Positions 17,150 through 25,496 of a stretch of DNA of 64,000 bases are shown one piece after another. The stretch covers positions 124,001 to 188,000 of the forward strand of contig NZ_JACOGF010000007.1 of NCBI RefSeq assembly GCF_014284335.1. The letters run 5' to 3'. Positions within the stretch are counted from its first letter, which is position 1, and every line of letters starts with the position of its first letter. The notes below the pieces were generated by a model. It saw only the letters and a list, made by a program, of their open reading frames with translations. It searched no databases and had not been told where the DNA came from. The position numbers were made by a program, and so were the translations under genes. This stretch comes from Undibacterium hunanense. GTDB lineage: Bacteria > Pseudomonadota > Gammaproteobacteria > Burkholderiales > Burkholderiaceae_D.

Positions 17150-19660
17150 TTACTTAGTACTCAAACGCAGTTGATAAACAGGGATAACACGCAAATTGCG
17201 CAGGCTTGCGATTTGTGCCTGCTCATCAAACTGAGGACGGTGCTCTTTGGGTAAATAAATCGGCGCATCAGAGCGCAATGGCAGCACGTTCAGCGTCAGC
17301 CCCTGATCCAGGGACGCGCCAAGCGACTTCAAATTGATTTGCCATTTCTGGCCGTTGTAATACCAGTCATCCAGCATGCGGGTGCCAGAAAACAATCGTC
17401 CGATATCACCTACAAAATCAATTTCCAGCAAGGCATCATCCAAACCTTTTAGTTGTGCTTTTGGTGCCGATATCTGCCAAGTCGCAGCATGACTGAAATG
17501 TTCAGGAATGGGCTGCATGGCTGCCTTGGCCAGGCCACCTATCATTACCGCAGGCATTTTTCGTGCTGCCCTGGTCTGCTTGATACTGACATCAGCATTC
17601 AATTTTGGAAAATGCGCTTCAAATACCTGAAACACACCGTCATTCGCTGCGGCAGTCAGTGTCTGATTGGCTGCAGGTTTTTTGGCAAGAGCGGGGTAAA
17701 TCGCTACCCTGAAATTTTCCTGTCCGGCAGACCGCAACTGCAAGCTGCCTGCATCAAAATAGGCATCCTGTTCACTCATGACCAGGCGACGCTGACCGCC
17801 CAGCACGCCAATACTCAATTGCTGAACCTGTTCTGGTGCCAATACCAGAATCGTCACTGGCTTGGAGCCGGGGCGATTGATCGTCAGAGTTGATGATGTT
17901 CCTGGAGTGAGCTTATCGAGAACAATGCGACTACCTAGCTTGTTCAGCCTGGCAGATGGAGCATTCAGATAGGGTGCCACATCAGCATTAAACGCCAGTT
18001 CCACAGGTATGCCCCTGGCGGCAGAAAACACGTAGAGCACGCCATCTTTGCCATTGTCCAGCCGCGCTACCGGCTGCGCTGTAGCGTAGTTCAACAGCGT
18101 GCCATCAAGATCAAAATTAATCGGCCAGATAAAATAACTGCCGTCGGCCACGTCAACACCCTGCTGCGGGAAAACCAGTGTTTCATGCGGCAACTTGACA
18201 GAAAACTGCAAGCCGGATTGCAAGGGCATTGCATATTGGCGCACGTGGTTGTTCACGAACAGGAAAGCGCTGTCGCCCTTGCTTCTTACCGAGAAACGTG
18301 GGGTAGTCAATTCCTGCGCTGATGCAGGTACCAGTTCCGGCTTGCGTACGGTCATCGGTGCCAGGCGTGGGCCGAAATCATGCAAGAAATAATGGAAAGG
18401 ACGCAAGCGCGTCAGTACAGGCCGTTGCTGGCCATCAGGCCCGAGGGGGGCATTAAAGTCATAGGTAATCTTTGGTGTATCGTTATAGCCGCCACTGAGC
18501 GTGCTTTCTTCCATCGAAGGCTGACTGACAGGGTTGCGCCCGCCGTGATACATGTAGTAGCCCATCAGGTTCACACCAGAACCCAGTTGCACCGGTAACA
18601 TGGATGCAATATCGTCTGGCGACACCAGGGTGCGACGACGATACATGGCGGGCAGGCCTGCGCCATATTCGGCCCCCAGGAAAGGTGTGAGTGCAATATC
18701 GGTTTCTGCAGTACCAGGCGCTGTGGCTGCTGTTTGCGCGCCCAGATCACCACTGACACGGCTATCAAAACGGAAAGCATACGTTTCCTTGGGTGGCAAT
18801 TCCTTGGTGCTGACGCCCCAGGGTTCATCCGGGTACCCACCAAATACCGGCGTTACTTCCCCCGACGGATAAACGGTGCCATCCCAGCCTGTCACCGTAT
18901 ATAAGGGAACATCCATTCCCGCTTTCAGCGCCAGACGTTTGAGTGCCAGGATATGCCCTTCCCCTTCGCCTGGCCCACGCAAATTGTATTCGTTTTCCAG
19001 CTGGACACCGATGACAGGGCCACCGTTTTTCCATAACTGCCCCTGTACCTGCTGCCCGATCTGCGCATACAGACGTTCAACAAATTGCATATATTGCGGA
19101 TCGTCACCACGCGTTGGCATGGCATCCACAACCCAGTCCGGTATGCCGCCAAAGCGGGCCTCTGCATGCGCCCATGGGCCAACACGCACCACGACATTCA
19201 AACCAACTTTGCCGCACAACTGAATAAAGTGCCGCAAATCGCGGTTACCCTTCCAGTTGAACTGGCCTTCACGTTCTTCATGATGGTTCCAGATCACATA
19301 GCTGGCGACGATATCAATACCGGATGATTTCATCTTGCGCAGTTCAGCTTCCCAACTGGCTGCCGGGCTGCGTGAATAATGGAACTCTCCCATCACAGGC
19401 AACCAGGCTTGGCCGTTGCGCGTCAGATACTGGTTATTTGCCCCCAGCCGTTCGCCGCCGGGGGATACCGCAGTACCCATTTTAAGATGACCCGATACCG
19501 GGTCCGGCGTCAAACCGCTGGCATCTATCTTCAACAAACTAGCCGCTTGTGCCTGTGAACATGCCAGCCAGAGTGTGCACAAGGCAAGCGCAATTTTTGT
19601 ACGCTTGCCAGCTTTGGAAAATGTTTTTTTGACTTCGTTTTGTCTCGTATTATTTTGCAT
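17150..19660 (-). CDS. GH35 beta-galactosidase, exported
   Basis: Glycoside hydrolase family 35 enzyme releasing terminal beta-galactose, expected in the periplasm. About 836 residues from the ATG at 19660. The basic N-terminus and hydrophobic segment ending ACSQAQA form a signal peptide. The GH35 signature GGPVIGVQLENEYN holds the acid/base Glu, and the Glu in FLGAEYGAG is the likely nucleophile. The N-terminal barrel is followed by beta-rich domains, consistent with an 800-900-residue GH35. I chose 19660 because AGGA lies seven bases upstream. Longer starts at 19747 or 19729 would add an unlikely Asn/Asp-only stretch encoded by a low-complexity leader. It is the first gene of the minus-strand galactan locus and supplies galactose from oligosaccharides made by the GH53 enzyme. 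Confidence 0.9.
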   Translation of the reverse strand: MQNNTRQNEVKKTFSKAGKRTKIALALCTLWLACSQAQAASLLKIDASGLTPDPVSGHLKMGTAVSPGGERLGANNQYLTRNGQAWLPVMGEFHYSRSPAASWEAELRKMKSSGIDIVASYVIWNHHEEREGQFNWKGNRDLRHFIQLCGKVGLNVVVRVGPWAHAEARFGGIPDWVVDAMPTRGDDPQYMQFVERLYAQIGQQVQGQLWKNGGPVIGVQLENEYNLRGPGEGEGHILALKRLALKAGMDVPLYTVTGWDGTVYPSGEVTPVFGGYPDEPWGVSTKELPPKETYAFRFDSRVSGDLGAQTAATAPGTAETDIALTPFLGAEYGAGLPAMYRRRTLVSPDDIASMLPVQLGSGVNLMGYYMYHGGRNPVSQPSMEESTLSGGYNDTPKITYDFNAPLGPDGQQRPVLTRLRPFHYFLHDFGPRLAPMTVRKPELVPASAQELTTPRFSVRSKGDSAFLFVNNHVRQYAMPLQSGLQFSVKLPHETLVFPQQGVDVADGSYFIWPINFDLDGTLLNYATAQPVARLDNGKDGVLYVFSAARGIPVELAFNADVAPYLNAPSARLNKLGSRIVLDKLTPGTSSTLTINRPGSKPVTILVLAPEQVQQLSIGVLGGQRRLVMSEQDAYFDAGSLQLRSAGQENFRVAIYPALAKKPAANQTLTAAANDGVFQVFEAHFPKLNADVSIKQTRAARKMPAVMIGGLAKAAMQPIPEHFSHAATWQISAPKAQLKGLDDALLEIDFVGDIGRLFSGTRMLDDWYYNGQKWQINLKSLGASLDQGLTLNVLPLRSDAPIYLPKEHRPQFDEQAQIASLRNLRVIPVYQLRLSTK

Positions 19661-20175
19661 TACCATTTCCTGGTTGTTATCGTTGTTACTGTCGTTATCG
19701 CCGTTATCGTCGTTATTTTCGGTATTCATGCGTATGTACCAAGCCATTGAAAAGCCCTGGCAAACACAGTTATCAGCGCACCAACCACCACCTCCGGGGC
19801 AGTCGATACATAATCAACTTGATGATTTTCATGACCAAATAACGTAATTATTGAAGTAAAGAGTGTATGGCGGCAGGTCCAATTCAAAATATGAATAAAC
19901 TACGACTAAGTATATGAATTTGGAATATCAATACCGGATACAAATATAATATCTGCATGTATTTCCGGACAACACATTATGAATATGGCTGCCCCTTTGC
20001 TTAAAAAACCACCCCATGTACATTAATCAGTCCTAAAATCGCGAGAAGAATGAGCTGAATTGCAAAGTTGAAACAGCAAGTTGAAACACAGACACGGATC
20101 AAGCTCAGATCAAAACCTGTCGTCATGCATTGATACCTTAGTTGTTACTCAACAATCTGATCTGAAGGGATTGGC
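19661..20175. other. Divergent intergenic region upstream of GH35
   Basis: 515 bases between the GH35 start and the divergent solute-binding gene. The part next to GH35 (19670-19729) is a low-complexity run of GTTATCG-like units. The rest is AT-rich and must hold both promoters, but I could not name a specific site. No gene was seen. Confidence 0.5.
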
Positions 20176-20910
20176 GTGAAAGCAATGTTGACCGCTTTGG
20201 CAATTTTGTTAACACTGGGATTGTGCGCGACTACCTGGGCCCAAACCCCATTGCATATTGCGCGTATTGAAAAAATACCAGATCAGTTCGTCGGTGGTGA
20301 AATTCTCAGGGTCGTCTACAAACGCCTGAACATCCCTATGGAACTGGTTGATCGCCCGGCAAAAAGAGCACTCATGGAATCAAGCGCCGGTGTGCTGGAT
20401 GGCGAAGTACAAAGAAATATCCATGTCGAAAGCCAATACACCACGCTGAAAGCAGTGCACCCCGCCATCAATTATATTGAGCCATCTGTATTCTCAGCGA
20501 AATATCAATTCGAGGTCAAAGCCTGGGACGACATAAAGGACTATCGTATCGGCATCGTACGGGGAGTTGGCACATCAGAAGATGGCACCAAGGGTATGAA
20601 GACCGTATACATGGCAAACAACCTGGAGCAACTCATGATCATGCTGTCAGAAAATCGCATGGATGTTGCCGTATCAGACGCATTTAGTGGTATGGTTGCG
20701 ATCAAAAAACTACACTTGGAAAACAGAATCCACTTACTGACACCACCTTTACAAAAAATCGAGATTTATCATTTTCTGCATGAAAAACATAAAGACCTGA
20801 TACCCAGAGTCGAGCAAGTCATCAGAAGCATGCAAGCCAGCGGTGAACTGGAAAAATTGCGTAAACAAATTATCGAACAATACATCAGCCAGACAGATAC
20901 ACATCCATAA
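20176..20910 (+). CDS. Periplasmic solute-binding protein family 3-like (PBPb fold)
   Basis: A 244-residue exported protein with a clear signal peptide (MKAMLTALAILLTLGLCATTWA). The body has the pattern of extracellular solute-binding family 3 proteins: GEILRVVYKRLNI early on, RPAKRALMES, a hinge region near VRGVGTSEDG, and a C-terminal helix (VEQVIRSMQASGELEKLRKQI) typical of the family. The GTG start is supported by AAGGGA five bases upstream. No ABC permease or ATPase genes are adjacent, so it could be an orphan binding or sensor protein, as often found in Proteobacteria. The ligand is unknown. The next small gene starts 19 bases downstream. Confidence 0.75.
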   Translation: MKAMLTALAILLTLGLCATTWAQTPLHIARIEKIPDQFVGGEILRVVYKRLNIPMELVDRPAKRALMESSAGVLDGEVQRNIHVESQYTTLKAVHPAINYIEPSVFSAKYQFEVKAWDDIKDYRIGIVRGVGTSEDGTKGMKTVYMANNLEQLMIMLSENRMDVAVSDAFSGMVAIKKLHLENRIHLLTPPLQKIEIYHFLHEKHKDLIPRVEQVIRSMQASGELEKLRKQIIEQYISQTDTHP

Positions 20911-20929
20911 TCACTTATTCAGCCCAACA

Positions 20930-21247
20930 ATGAAAAAAAGCATAAAAATCAGCCTCGCTATTGTAGTCATCCTGGCCATCACCATCTACACCCAAATCAC
21001 CATCTTTGTCGTACCGCCGATTGGCTTGCTGCCCGAAGGCAAGACCGTCATCATCACCCGCTTTGAAAAAACAGCATTCATTGACAGCCCCGATGCCATG
21101 TGCGAAAGAATACAGGATGGCGTCAGCCTGTTTTGCCGCGGCATGATGATGGGTAGCGTCATCAAAAATTCCAAAATCCTCTTGCGCCTGCCTTACAGCC
21201 CATGGCTGTACAGCATATCCACCGGTGGTAAAACCTACGACCGCTAG
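20930..21247 (+). CDS. Small single-pass membrane protein, unknown
   Basis: A 105-residue protein that I do not recognise. The ATG at 20930 places an N-terminal hydrophobic helix (IKISLAIVVILAITIYTQITIFVV) after a short basic tail. The remainder should be periplasmic and contains two cysteines (MCERI and LFCRG) that could form a disulfide. The open frame extends upstream into the preceding gene, but the overlap of over 60 bases and the composition argue against that longer start. It is probably co-transcribed with the solute-binding gene. Confidence 0.6.
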   Translation: MKKSIKISLAIVVILAITIYTQITIFVVPPIGLLPEGKTVIITRFEKTAFIDSPDAMCERIQDGVSLFCRGMMMGSVIKNSKILLRLPYSPWLYSISTGGKTYDR

Positions 21248-21257
21248 CAGCATAAAT

Positions 21258-21893
21258 ATGCCACAGGTAAGTGGAACCGAAGGCTATGCAGAAGCCGCCG
21301 ATTTTCTGATCGATAAATGGCAGGCAATTTCTTTTGCAGATCAACATGCGCCAGTCATGCATCTGATACCGGTAAAGCCATGCAAGGTTCTTGATATCGG
21401 CGCAGGCATAGGAACAGACGCTGCCGCACTTGCCGCCATGGGCCACACGGTCATCGCCGTTGAACCGATAAAAAAATTCCGCACAGCAGCCATCGCCCTG
21501 CATGACTCAGACCATATCGAATGGCTGGATGACAGCCTGCCTGATTTATCTGTGCTGCATCGCAGAGATGAGCGCTTCGACCTGATCATGCTCAGCGCAG
21601 TCTGGATGCATCTGGACGAGCAACAGCGGACACAGACCATGCCCAGACTGGCATCGCTATTGAATGAATCCGGCCTGTTGATCATGTCCCTCAGACATGG
21701 CCCCATCCCACATGGGCGACGCATGTTTGAAGTGTCTGCTGTGGAGACTATACGGTTAGCAGCCGCTGAAGGACTGGAGACGATACTGACTGTGCGGACT
21801 GAGTCTGTTCAGGAAGGGAATCGGAATAGCGGGGTGATGTGGACGCGGTTGGGGTTTCGTAAGACGGCAATCACAATTGATTTACTTACATAA
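21258..21893 (+). CDS. Class I SAM-dependent methyltransferase
   Basis: About 211 residues with a Rossmann-type SAM-binding core: motif I VLDIGAGIGTDAAALAAMG, followed by VIAVEP (motif II acidic end) and FDLIMLSAVWMHL (post-motif region typical of Methyltransf_11/23-type enzymes). The start ATG at 21258 lies 10 bases after the preceding stop. An upstream in-frame ATG at 21225 would overlap the previous gene. The substrate is unknown. It is the last ordinary gene before the AT-rich island. Confidence 0.8.
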   Translation: MPQVSGTEGYAEAADFLIDKWQAISFADQHAPVMHLIPVKPCKVLDIGAGIGTDAAALAAMGHTVIAVEPIKKFRTAAIALHDSDHIEWLDDSLPDLSVLHRRDERFDLIMLSAVWMHLDEQQRTQTMPRLASLLNESGLLIMSLRHGPIPHGRRMFEVSAVETIRLAAAEGLETILTVRTESVQEGNRNSGVMWTRLGFRKTAITIDLLT

Positions 21894-22619
21894 CATCTGC
21901 GTCACTTCAAACTTCTCATAAAGAGCGTTCATTAGGGAAACCATTTATTTTCATGTAAACAGATTTTGAGATGTTTAATCAGGTCCACTGATCCTAATGT
22001 GGTAACCCATCACTAGATAAAGTGCAAATGAGGCCCGTTCGCCACCAAATCCTGCGCGAGGAGACATCCGACCTAACCATACAGCAAGAGTTTGGACGGC
22101 CATGGCATCACCACCGACTAACACAGCATTGCACCTCGCCACGCAGAAAAAACTGCAACTACCCCATCGTAGATATCCGCGTCGACATCAGCATAGCAGA
22201 ACTGACTGTTCACCTCGCAGAAAATGCCTCCTTCTGAACGGCCTGTAGGCAGATCACCACGAAAGCTATGATGTAGTCAGTTAAGCAAGGTTATATTGCG
22301 CGTACAACGCGAGTTAAGGTTGTTATTGACGTCATTGCTGAGTATTTCTCCAATAAGAGCTACGCCGAAGCACTAAATAAGAAAACGCTTGAAAGGTCAC
22401 CAAACATGAGCTAAAAGATGTCCATCCTACGCCATGCCCCCCAGTTGGCACAAACTCAGTAATACTGCGAATGCTGTTGTCTGAAAAAAGCTATGTATCA
22501 ACCATATAACCAAGTCTATCCTCTATTTGACGCTGGCGACAATGGGAAATACGGCGCCTGCGACTAGATCAATAAAATTTATTGCCCCATAACATCAAAT
22601 TCTTTTGGAGAGATTAATT
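21894..22619. other. Degenerate intergenic region with a possible LysR-type C-terminal remnant
   Basis: No intact gene was seen in these 726 bases. In the plus frame at about 22293-22415 a short stretch reads RTTRVKVVIDVIAEYF and resembles the RVR.F.DFLAE end of LysR-type regulators, with no intact upstream part. The rest looks like decayed coding DNA. Base composition falls towards the AT-rich genes that follow, so this probably marks the left edge of an island. Confidence 0.3.
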
Positions 22620-23522
22620 TTATTGCAAGACCACAAATTCTGTGTTTCTTGATTTATAGGTAGGAAAAGTTCCTTTAAATTCGAGAAGCCTAAAAATGTA
22701 CTCTCTTATTAGATCGTGACATTCGGCATACACAACCTCTAATTCAGCGGGAGTGTTTGAAGTCGATAGACCGGAATGAATCATTTCATTTCTGAATTTA
22801 ACTATATGCTGTAGCTTCGGCTTCATTTGGTATTCTGCAAACATCATCATTAATAATTCTCTAAATGAATATGCAACGCTAACCATTCTATTTTTAATCA
22901 ACTTTGAAGGCTTCCGAAATGCTCCATCTGTAAATGGAATTTGTTTTTCTTTTGCAAAAGTGTCTTTGAGATTCTCTAATAAAACAAACATTAAAATCAA
23001 TTTAACTTCAGTTGGCTGCCGAGTTCTGTCTGAATGTATTAAGTAGTCGAAAACTACATTAAGTTTTCTTGTGTTACAAATGCCTTGGTATCTATCAAAG
23101 ACTTGTTCTACAAATTTTCTAATATATGATCTATCGCCAATGTCGCTCAAGGATGGAAGATGAAAGTTGGATTCAGCAACTAATGAGATAAATTTCTTTT
23201 TTGTTTCAACTGGAAATTCATAACCAGCACATCCGACACGGCATAGACCTACAAATGACAATAACCAGCATAGTTTTTCAAGTGTTTCAATAACTGGAGT
23301 TAAATCACTTTCTTTCACATCATGAACGAAAACTTCAGATGTTTGACAAACTGTTCCACGATATTTTGCAGGGGCCTTTGCAAATTTCATGTCTTGAATA
23401 AAAGTGAATTTGAATTTCCCACATTCAAAAACTATTTCGTCCATTTGCAATTGTCCATTTTTATCCGTGAAATTTTCACCAATAAACATGAAATTCACTA
23501 CGTAAGCTTTGAGAGTTGGCAT
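22620..23522 (-). CDS. Unknown protein with a HEPN-type RNase motif, AT-rich
   Basis: A 300-residue, cytoplasmic, mostly helical protein that I do not recognise as a named family. Residues 244-249 read RNEMIH, the R-N-x3-H (R-x4-H with a polar first residue) motif of HEPN ribonuclease domains, placed in a C-terminal helical region (~130-285) as expected for HEPN. Residues 1-120 look beta-rich with an acidic DEIVFECGKFKFTF segment, and may be a sensing domain. The gene is much richer in A+T than its surroundings and has different codon use, suggesting transfer. It is divergent from the membrane protein gene at 23642. HEPN genes beside prophage remnants are often defence or abortive-infection factors; that role is inference. 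Confidence 0.7.
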   Translation of the reverse strand: MPTLKAYVVNFMFIGENFTDKNGQLQMDEIVFECGKFKFTFIQDMKFAKAPAKYRGTVCQTSEVFVHDVKESDLTPVIETLEKLCWLLSFVGLCRVGCAGYEFPVETKKKFISLVAESNFHLPSLSDIGDRSYIRKFVEQVFDRYQGICNTRKLNVVFDYLIHSDRTRQPTEVKLILMFVLLENLKDTFAKEKQIPFTDGAFRKPSKLIKNRMVSVAYSFRELLMMMFAEYQMKPKLQHIVKFRNEMIHSGLSTSNTPAELEVVYAECHDLIREYIFRLLEFKGTFPTYKSRNTEFVVLQ

Positions 23523-23561
23523 ATTTACTTTCAGGCGATAATCTTCAATACCATTCTATTG

Positions 23562-23598
23562 CAGTTTTTAATATTATTCTTATTATAATAAAAAACTG
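23562..23598. promoter_or_regulatory. Dyad in the divergent promoter of the HEPN and membrane genes
   Basis: Perfect 8-bp arms CAGTTTTT (23562-23569) and AAAAACTG (23591-23598) surround a second perfect palindrome, TTATTATAATAA (23580-23591). The site is midway in the 119-bp AT-rich gap between the two divergent genes and could be a shared operator or overlapping promoters. Confidence 0.4.
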
Positions 23599-23641
23599 TT
23601 GTTTAAAGTATTAAATAAACATATAAATCTTTGGAGAAATA

Positions 23642-24145
23642 ATGGCTGACAACACTATTTTGGGAGCTGCGTGTGCTTTGGCTGGGGTGGCTTTATCTCA
23701 GGCCGTTTCAGTATTTCAATCACATAGAGAAAGGAAACATAAACACCAAATTCTACTTAGAGAGAAATATGAGGAATTTTCAAATATTTTTCTTGAGTCA
23801 AGAAAGCAAAGTTCAAAATTATATAGTTGCGAAACAAGTTCAGACATCATGGAGATTATGCTTCTCGATGATGCGAACAAGGCAATGTTAATTGCAAAAT
23901 TATACTTCCCTGAACTTTGTGATCCTGTAAAAAAATACATAGATGCTTTTTCTGATTTGATTCAACATACGAATGATTATTATGTTGCATGTGGAACGAG
24001 TGCAGTTCGTGCCATAGCTACTGGTTATTTACAAACTCCAGAGAAGCAAAAAAAATTTGCTAAGATCGGTGAAGTTTACGGAGTAGCAAGTAATTTCTTA
24101 AATGATGAAATTGTTAAAAATTCCCAGCGCTACACTAAGTATTAA
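23642..24145 (+). CDS. Membrane-anchored helical protein, unknown, AT-rich
   Basis: A 167-residue protein of unknown family. An N-terminal hydrophobic helix (~5-24, ILGAACALAGVALSQAVSVF) is followed by a basic stretch (HRERKHKHQ) that should sit on the cytoplasmic side, then an all-helical domain of about 135 residues. GGAGA lies upstream of the ATG. Codon use matches the HEPN gene with which it diverges, so the two may form one module: soluble effector plus membrane component. Its stop overlaps by four bases the frame-corrected end of the convergent phage gene. A helical membrane-tethered protein next to a HEPN gene is compatible with a defence role, but nothing in the sequence proves it. 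Confidence 0.6.
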   Translation: MADNTILGAACALAGVALSQAVSVFQSHRERKHKHQILLREKYEEFSNIFLESRKQSSKLYSCETSSDIMEIMLLDDANKAMLIAKLYFPELCDPVKKYIDAFSDLIQHTNDYYVACGTSAVRAIATGYLQTPEKQKKFAKIGEVYGVASNFLNDEIVKNSQRYTKY

Positions 24146-24607
24146 GGTTGAAAATATTTGAATAATGAAATTCTTATCTGTACTCTTTCTGCCGAGTTGA
24201 ATCCTATTAATTCTCGTCTTGCGTACTTAATTTCTTGACCATTCTTTGCCACGCGGTCATTCAAGCCAAACTGATGCACTCGCGCAATTCTCTCCATGCG
24301 TCCAAAAAAATCCTACTGCAATTTCATTGACGTCTGCCTTCACTTTCAGGTGCGTATAGGTCCGTAGCTTGGTGTACATGGCGGCCTTCTGCCTTTTTAT
24401 GCGCCCCTTCTTACCACGTATATCCTTGCGTGGTTTTCTTGGAGTATAGGTGATACCCTCCGGCGTCATCTGTGATTTGATGCGCTGTTGCTGGCTGCGA
24501 CGCAAGTCCTGGGCGACCTGCAAATTCACTTTACGTCTTTGTGCCGGGTCGAGTTGAGCAAACAGAACGCTTGCCCATTGTTCCAATGCTTTGAGATCGT
24601 CACTCAT
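24142..24607 (-). pseudogene. P2 gpS-type phage tail completion / virion morphogenesis protein, frameshifted
   Basis: The first ~100 residues (MSDDLKALEQWASVLFAQL..., LRRSQQQRI, YTPRKPRKD) match phage virion morphogenesis proteins of the P2 gpS / Mu gpG group. The frame then breaks at a run of seven T on the coding strand (24304-24310). Removing one T continues the protein as FGRMERIARVHQFGLNDRV and onward to RRELIGF, exactly as the family continues, to a stop at 24142 (about 154 residues in all). As it stands the frame ends early at 24257. Start choice: ATG at 24607 overlaps (ATGA) the stop of the upstream fragment. This is evidence for a decayed P2-like prophage; a sequencing error or slippage in the homopolymer is an alternative. 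Confidence 0.85.
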
Positions 24608-24705
24608 TGGTCTGTGTCTATTTTCAGTACCTGCCATTCAGCCAGGAGACTTTCACCAGGTATAGTTGGCATCAGTGTGCGGCGTAGCCAAGGGTTGAGG
24701 GCTAA
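24604..24705 (-). pseudogene. C-terminal stub of the phage gene upstream of gpS (gpR-like)
   Basis: On the minus strand the 33 codons before the gpS start read as an open frame (LNPWLRRTLMPTIPGES, LLAEWQVLKIDTDQ) ending in a TGA that overlaps the gpS ATG. P2-type phages have tail-completion gene R in this position, and GES/GELLAEW endings occur in gpR relatives. A TAG at 24706-24708 and unrelated DNA beyond it mark the truncation, probably the prophage boundary. Confidence 0.5.
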
Positions 24706-25043
24706 CTAGAGTGAGTGAGAAAATGTAAATGCAGCGAATCTAACAGAGGATGATAATCTAAAAAATTTAGCAGTTCAAACATCAAAGAACGAGCCGATTT
24801 TTTAAGAGGCTTAGAAAAAAATTGCAAATTTAAGAGGTAAATAACCGAAACTATCCGACTTACGATATCCAATTAATTGCATGTTACTTATAGCTGAAAA
24901 CAACGGCGCGAACTATAAAATCAGCGAAGCAGCAAAAAAAATATTCTCCAAAAACGATTAATCTGGACAAATCAAATTTGATCCACTTTATAATCAAATT
25001 CATCAGTTCAAAGCCTCAGAAAATAGGTTGGTAACACACAAAA
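24706..25043. other. AT-rich gap with no intact gene
   Basis: These 338 bases hold only short open fragments, such as a 26-codon plus-strand frame from the ATG at about 24881 (MLLIAENNGANYKISEAAKK). No conserved element was recognised. Confidence 0.4.
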
Positions 25044-25382
25044 ATGACTCTTACAGTTACTGTAATATATGTGGATGAGTTAACATGGCGATTTGCAAAC
25101 GAGATACCACTCTCAGCAGGAGCAAAGTTGGCAGGTCCTGAGCAGTGGCGAAACTCAGTTTATGGATCACAGAGAAGTGCCGAACTCGGGCTTTCTTTAC
25201 TATACGCACTCAAGCATCAGAACATTCTTGTACTTGGGAGTGATATTGTCACATTGAAGACAGAAGTCACGGCCTTGCTTGATGCTTTAGATCATGACGA
25301 AACCTATCAGCATAGAATGGGCAATATTATCCGCGCCTGCGAGCTTGCAAGTGCTCAAGGCGCGGCGGTGTGGATTGCATGA
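25044..25382 (+). CDS. Small unknown protein, possibly immunity-like
   Basis: A 112-residue protein that I do not recognise. It is predicted alpha/beta and soluble with no signal peptide. The ending (GNIIRACELASAQGAAVWIA) has the helix-then-strand look of small polymorphic-toxin immunity proteins, but no toxin gene is near. The Shine-Dalgarno sequence is weak. Its position between the prophage scar and the pyrimidine genes suggests it belongs to the same island. It may be real but its function is open. Confidence 0.5.
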   Translation: MTLTVTVIYVDELTWRFANEIPLSAGAKLAGPEQWRNSVYGSQRSAELGLSLLYALKHQNILVLGSDIVTLKTEVTALLDALDHDETYQHRMGNIIRACELASAQGAAVWIA

Positions 25383-25496
25383 AATGATGCAGTTAAAACC
25401 TAAGAAAGATGCTTGCAGTAGAAATCTACAAAGTCAAAAACTTCAAATTAAACAGCAAGCATCCATCACGGCCTATCTGAATTTTTCCAGATAAGC

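Noticed and set aside
22022-22237. 71-codon plus-strand frame in the degenerate region
   Set aside because: No recognisable protein pattern and a composition typical of decayed DNA.
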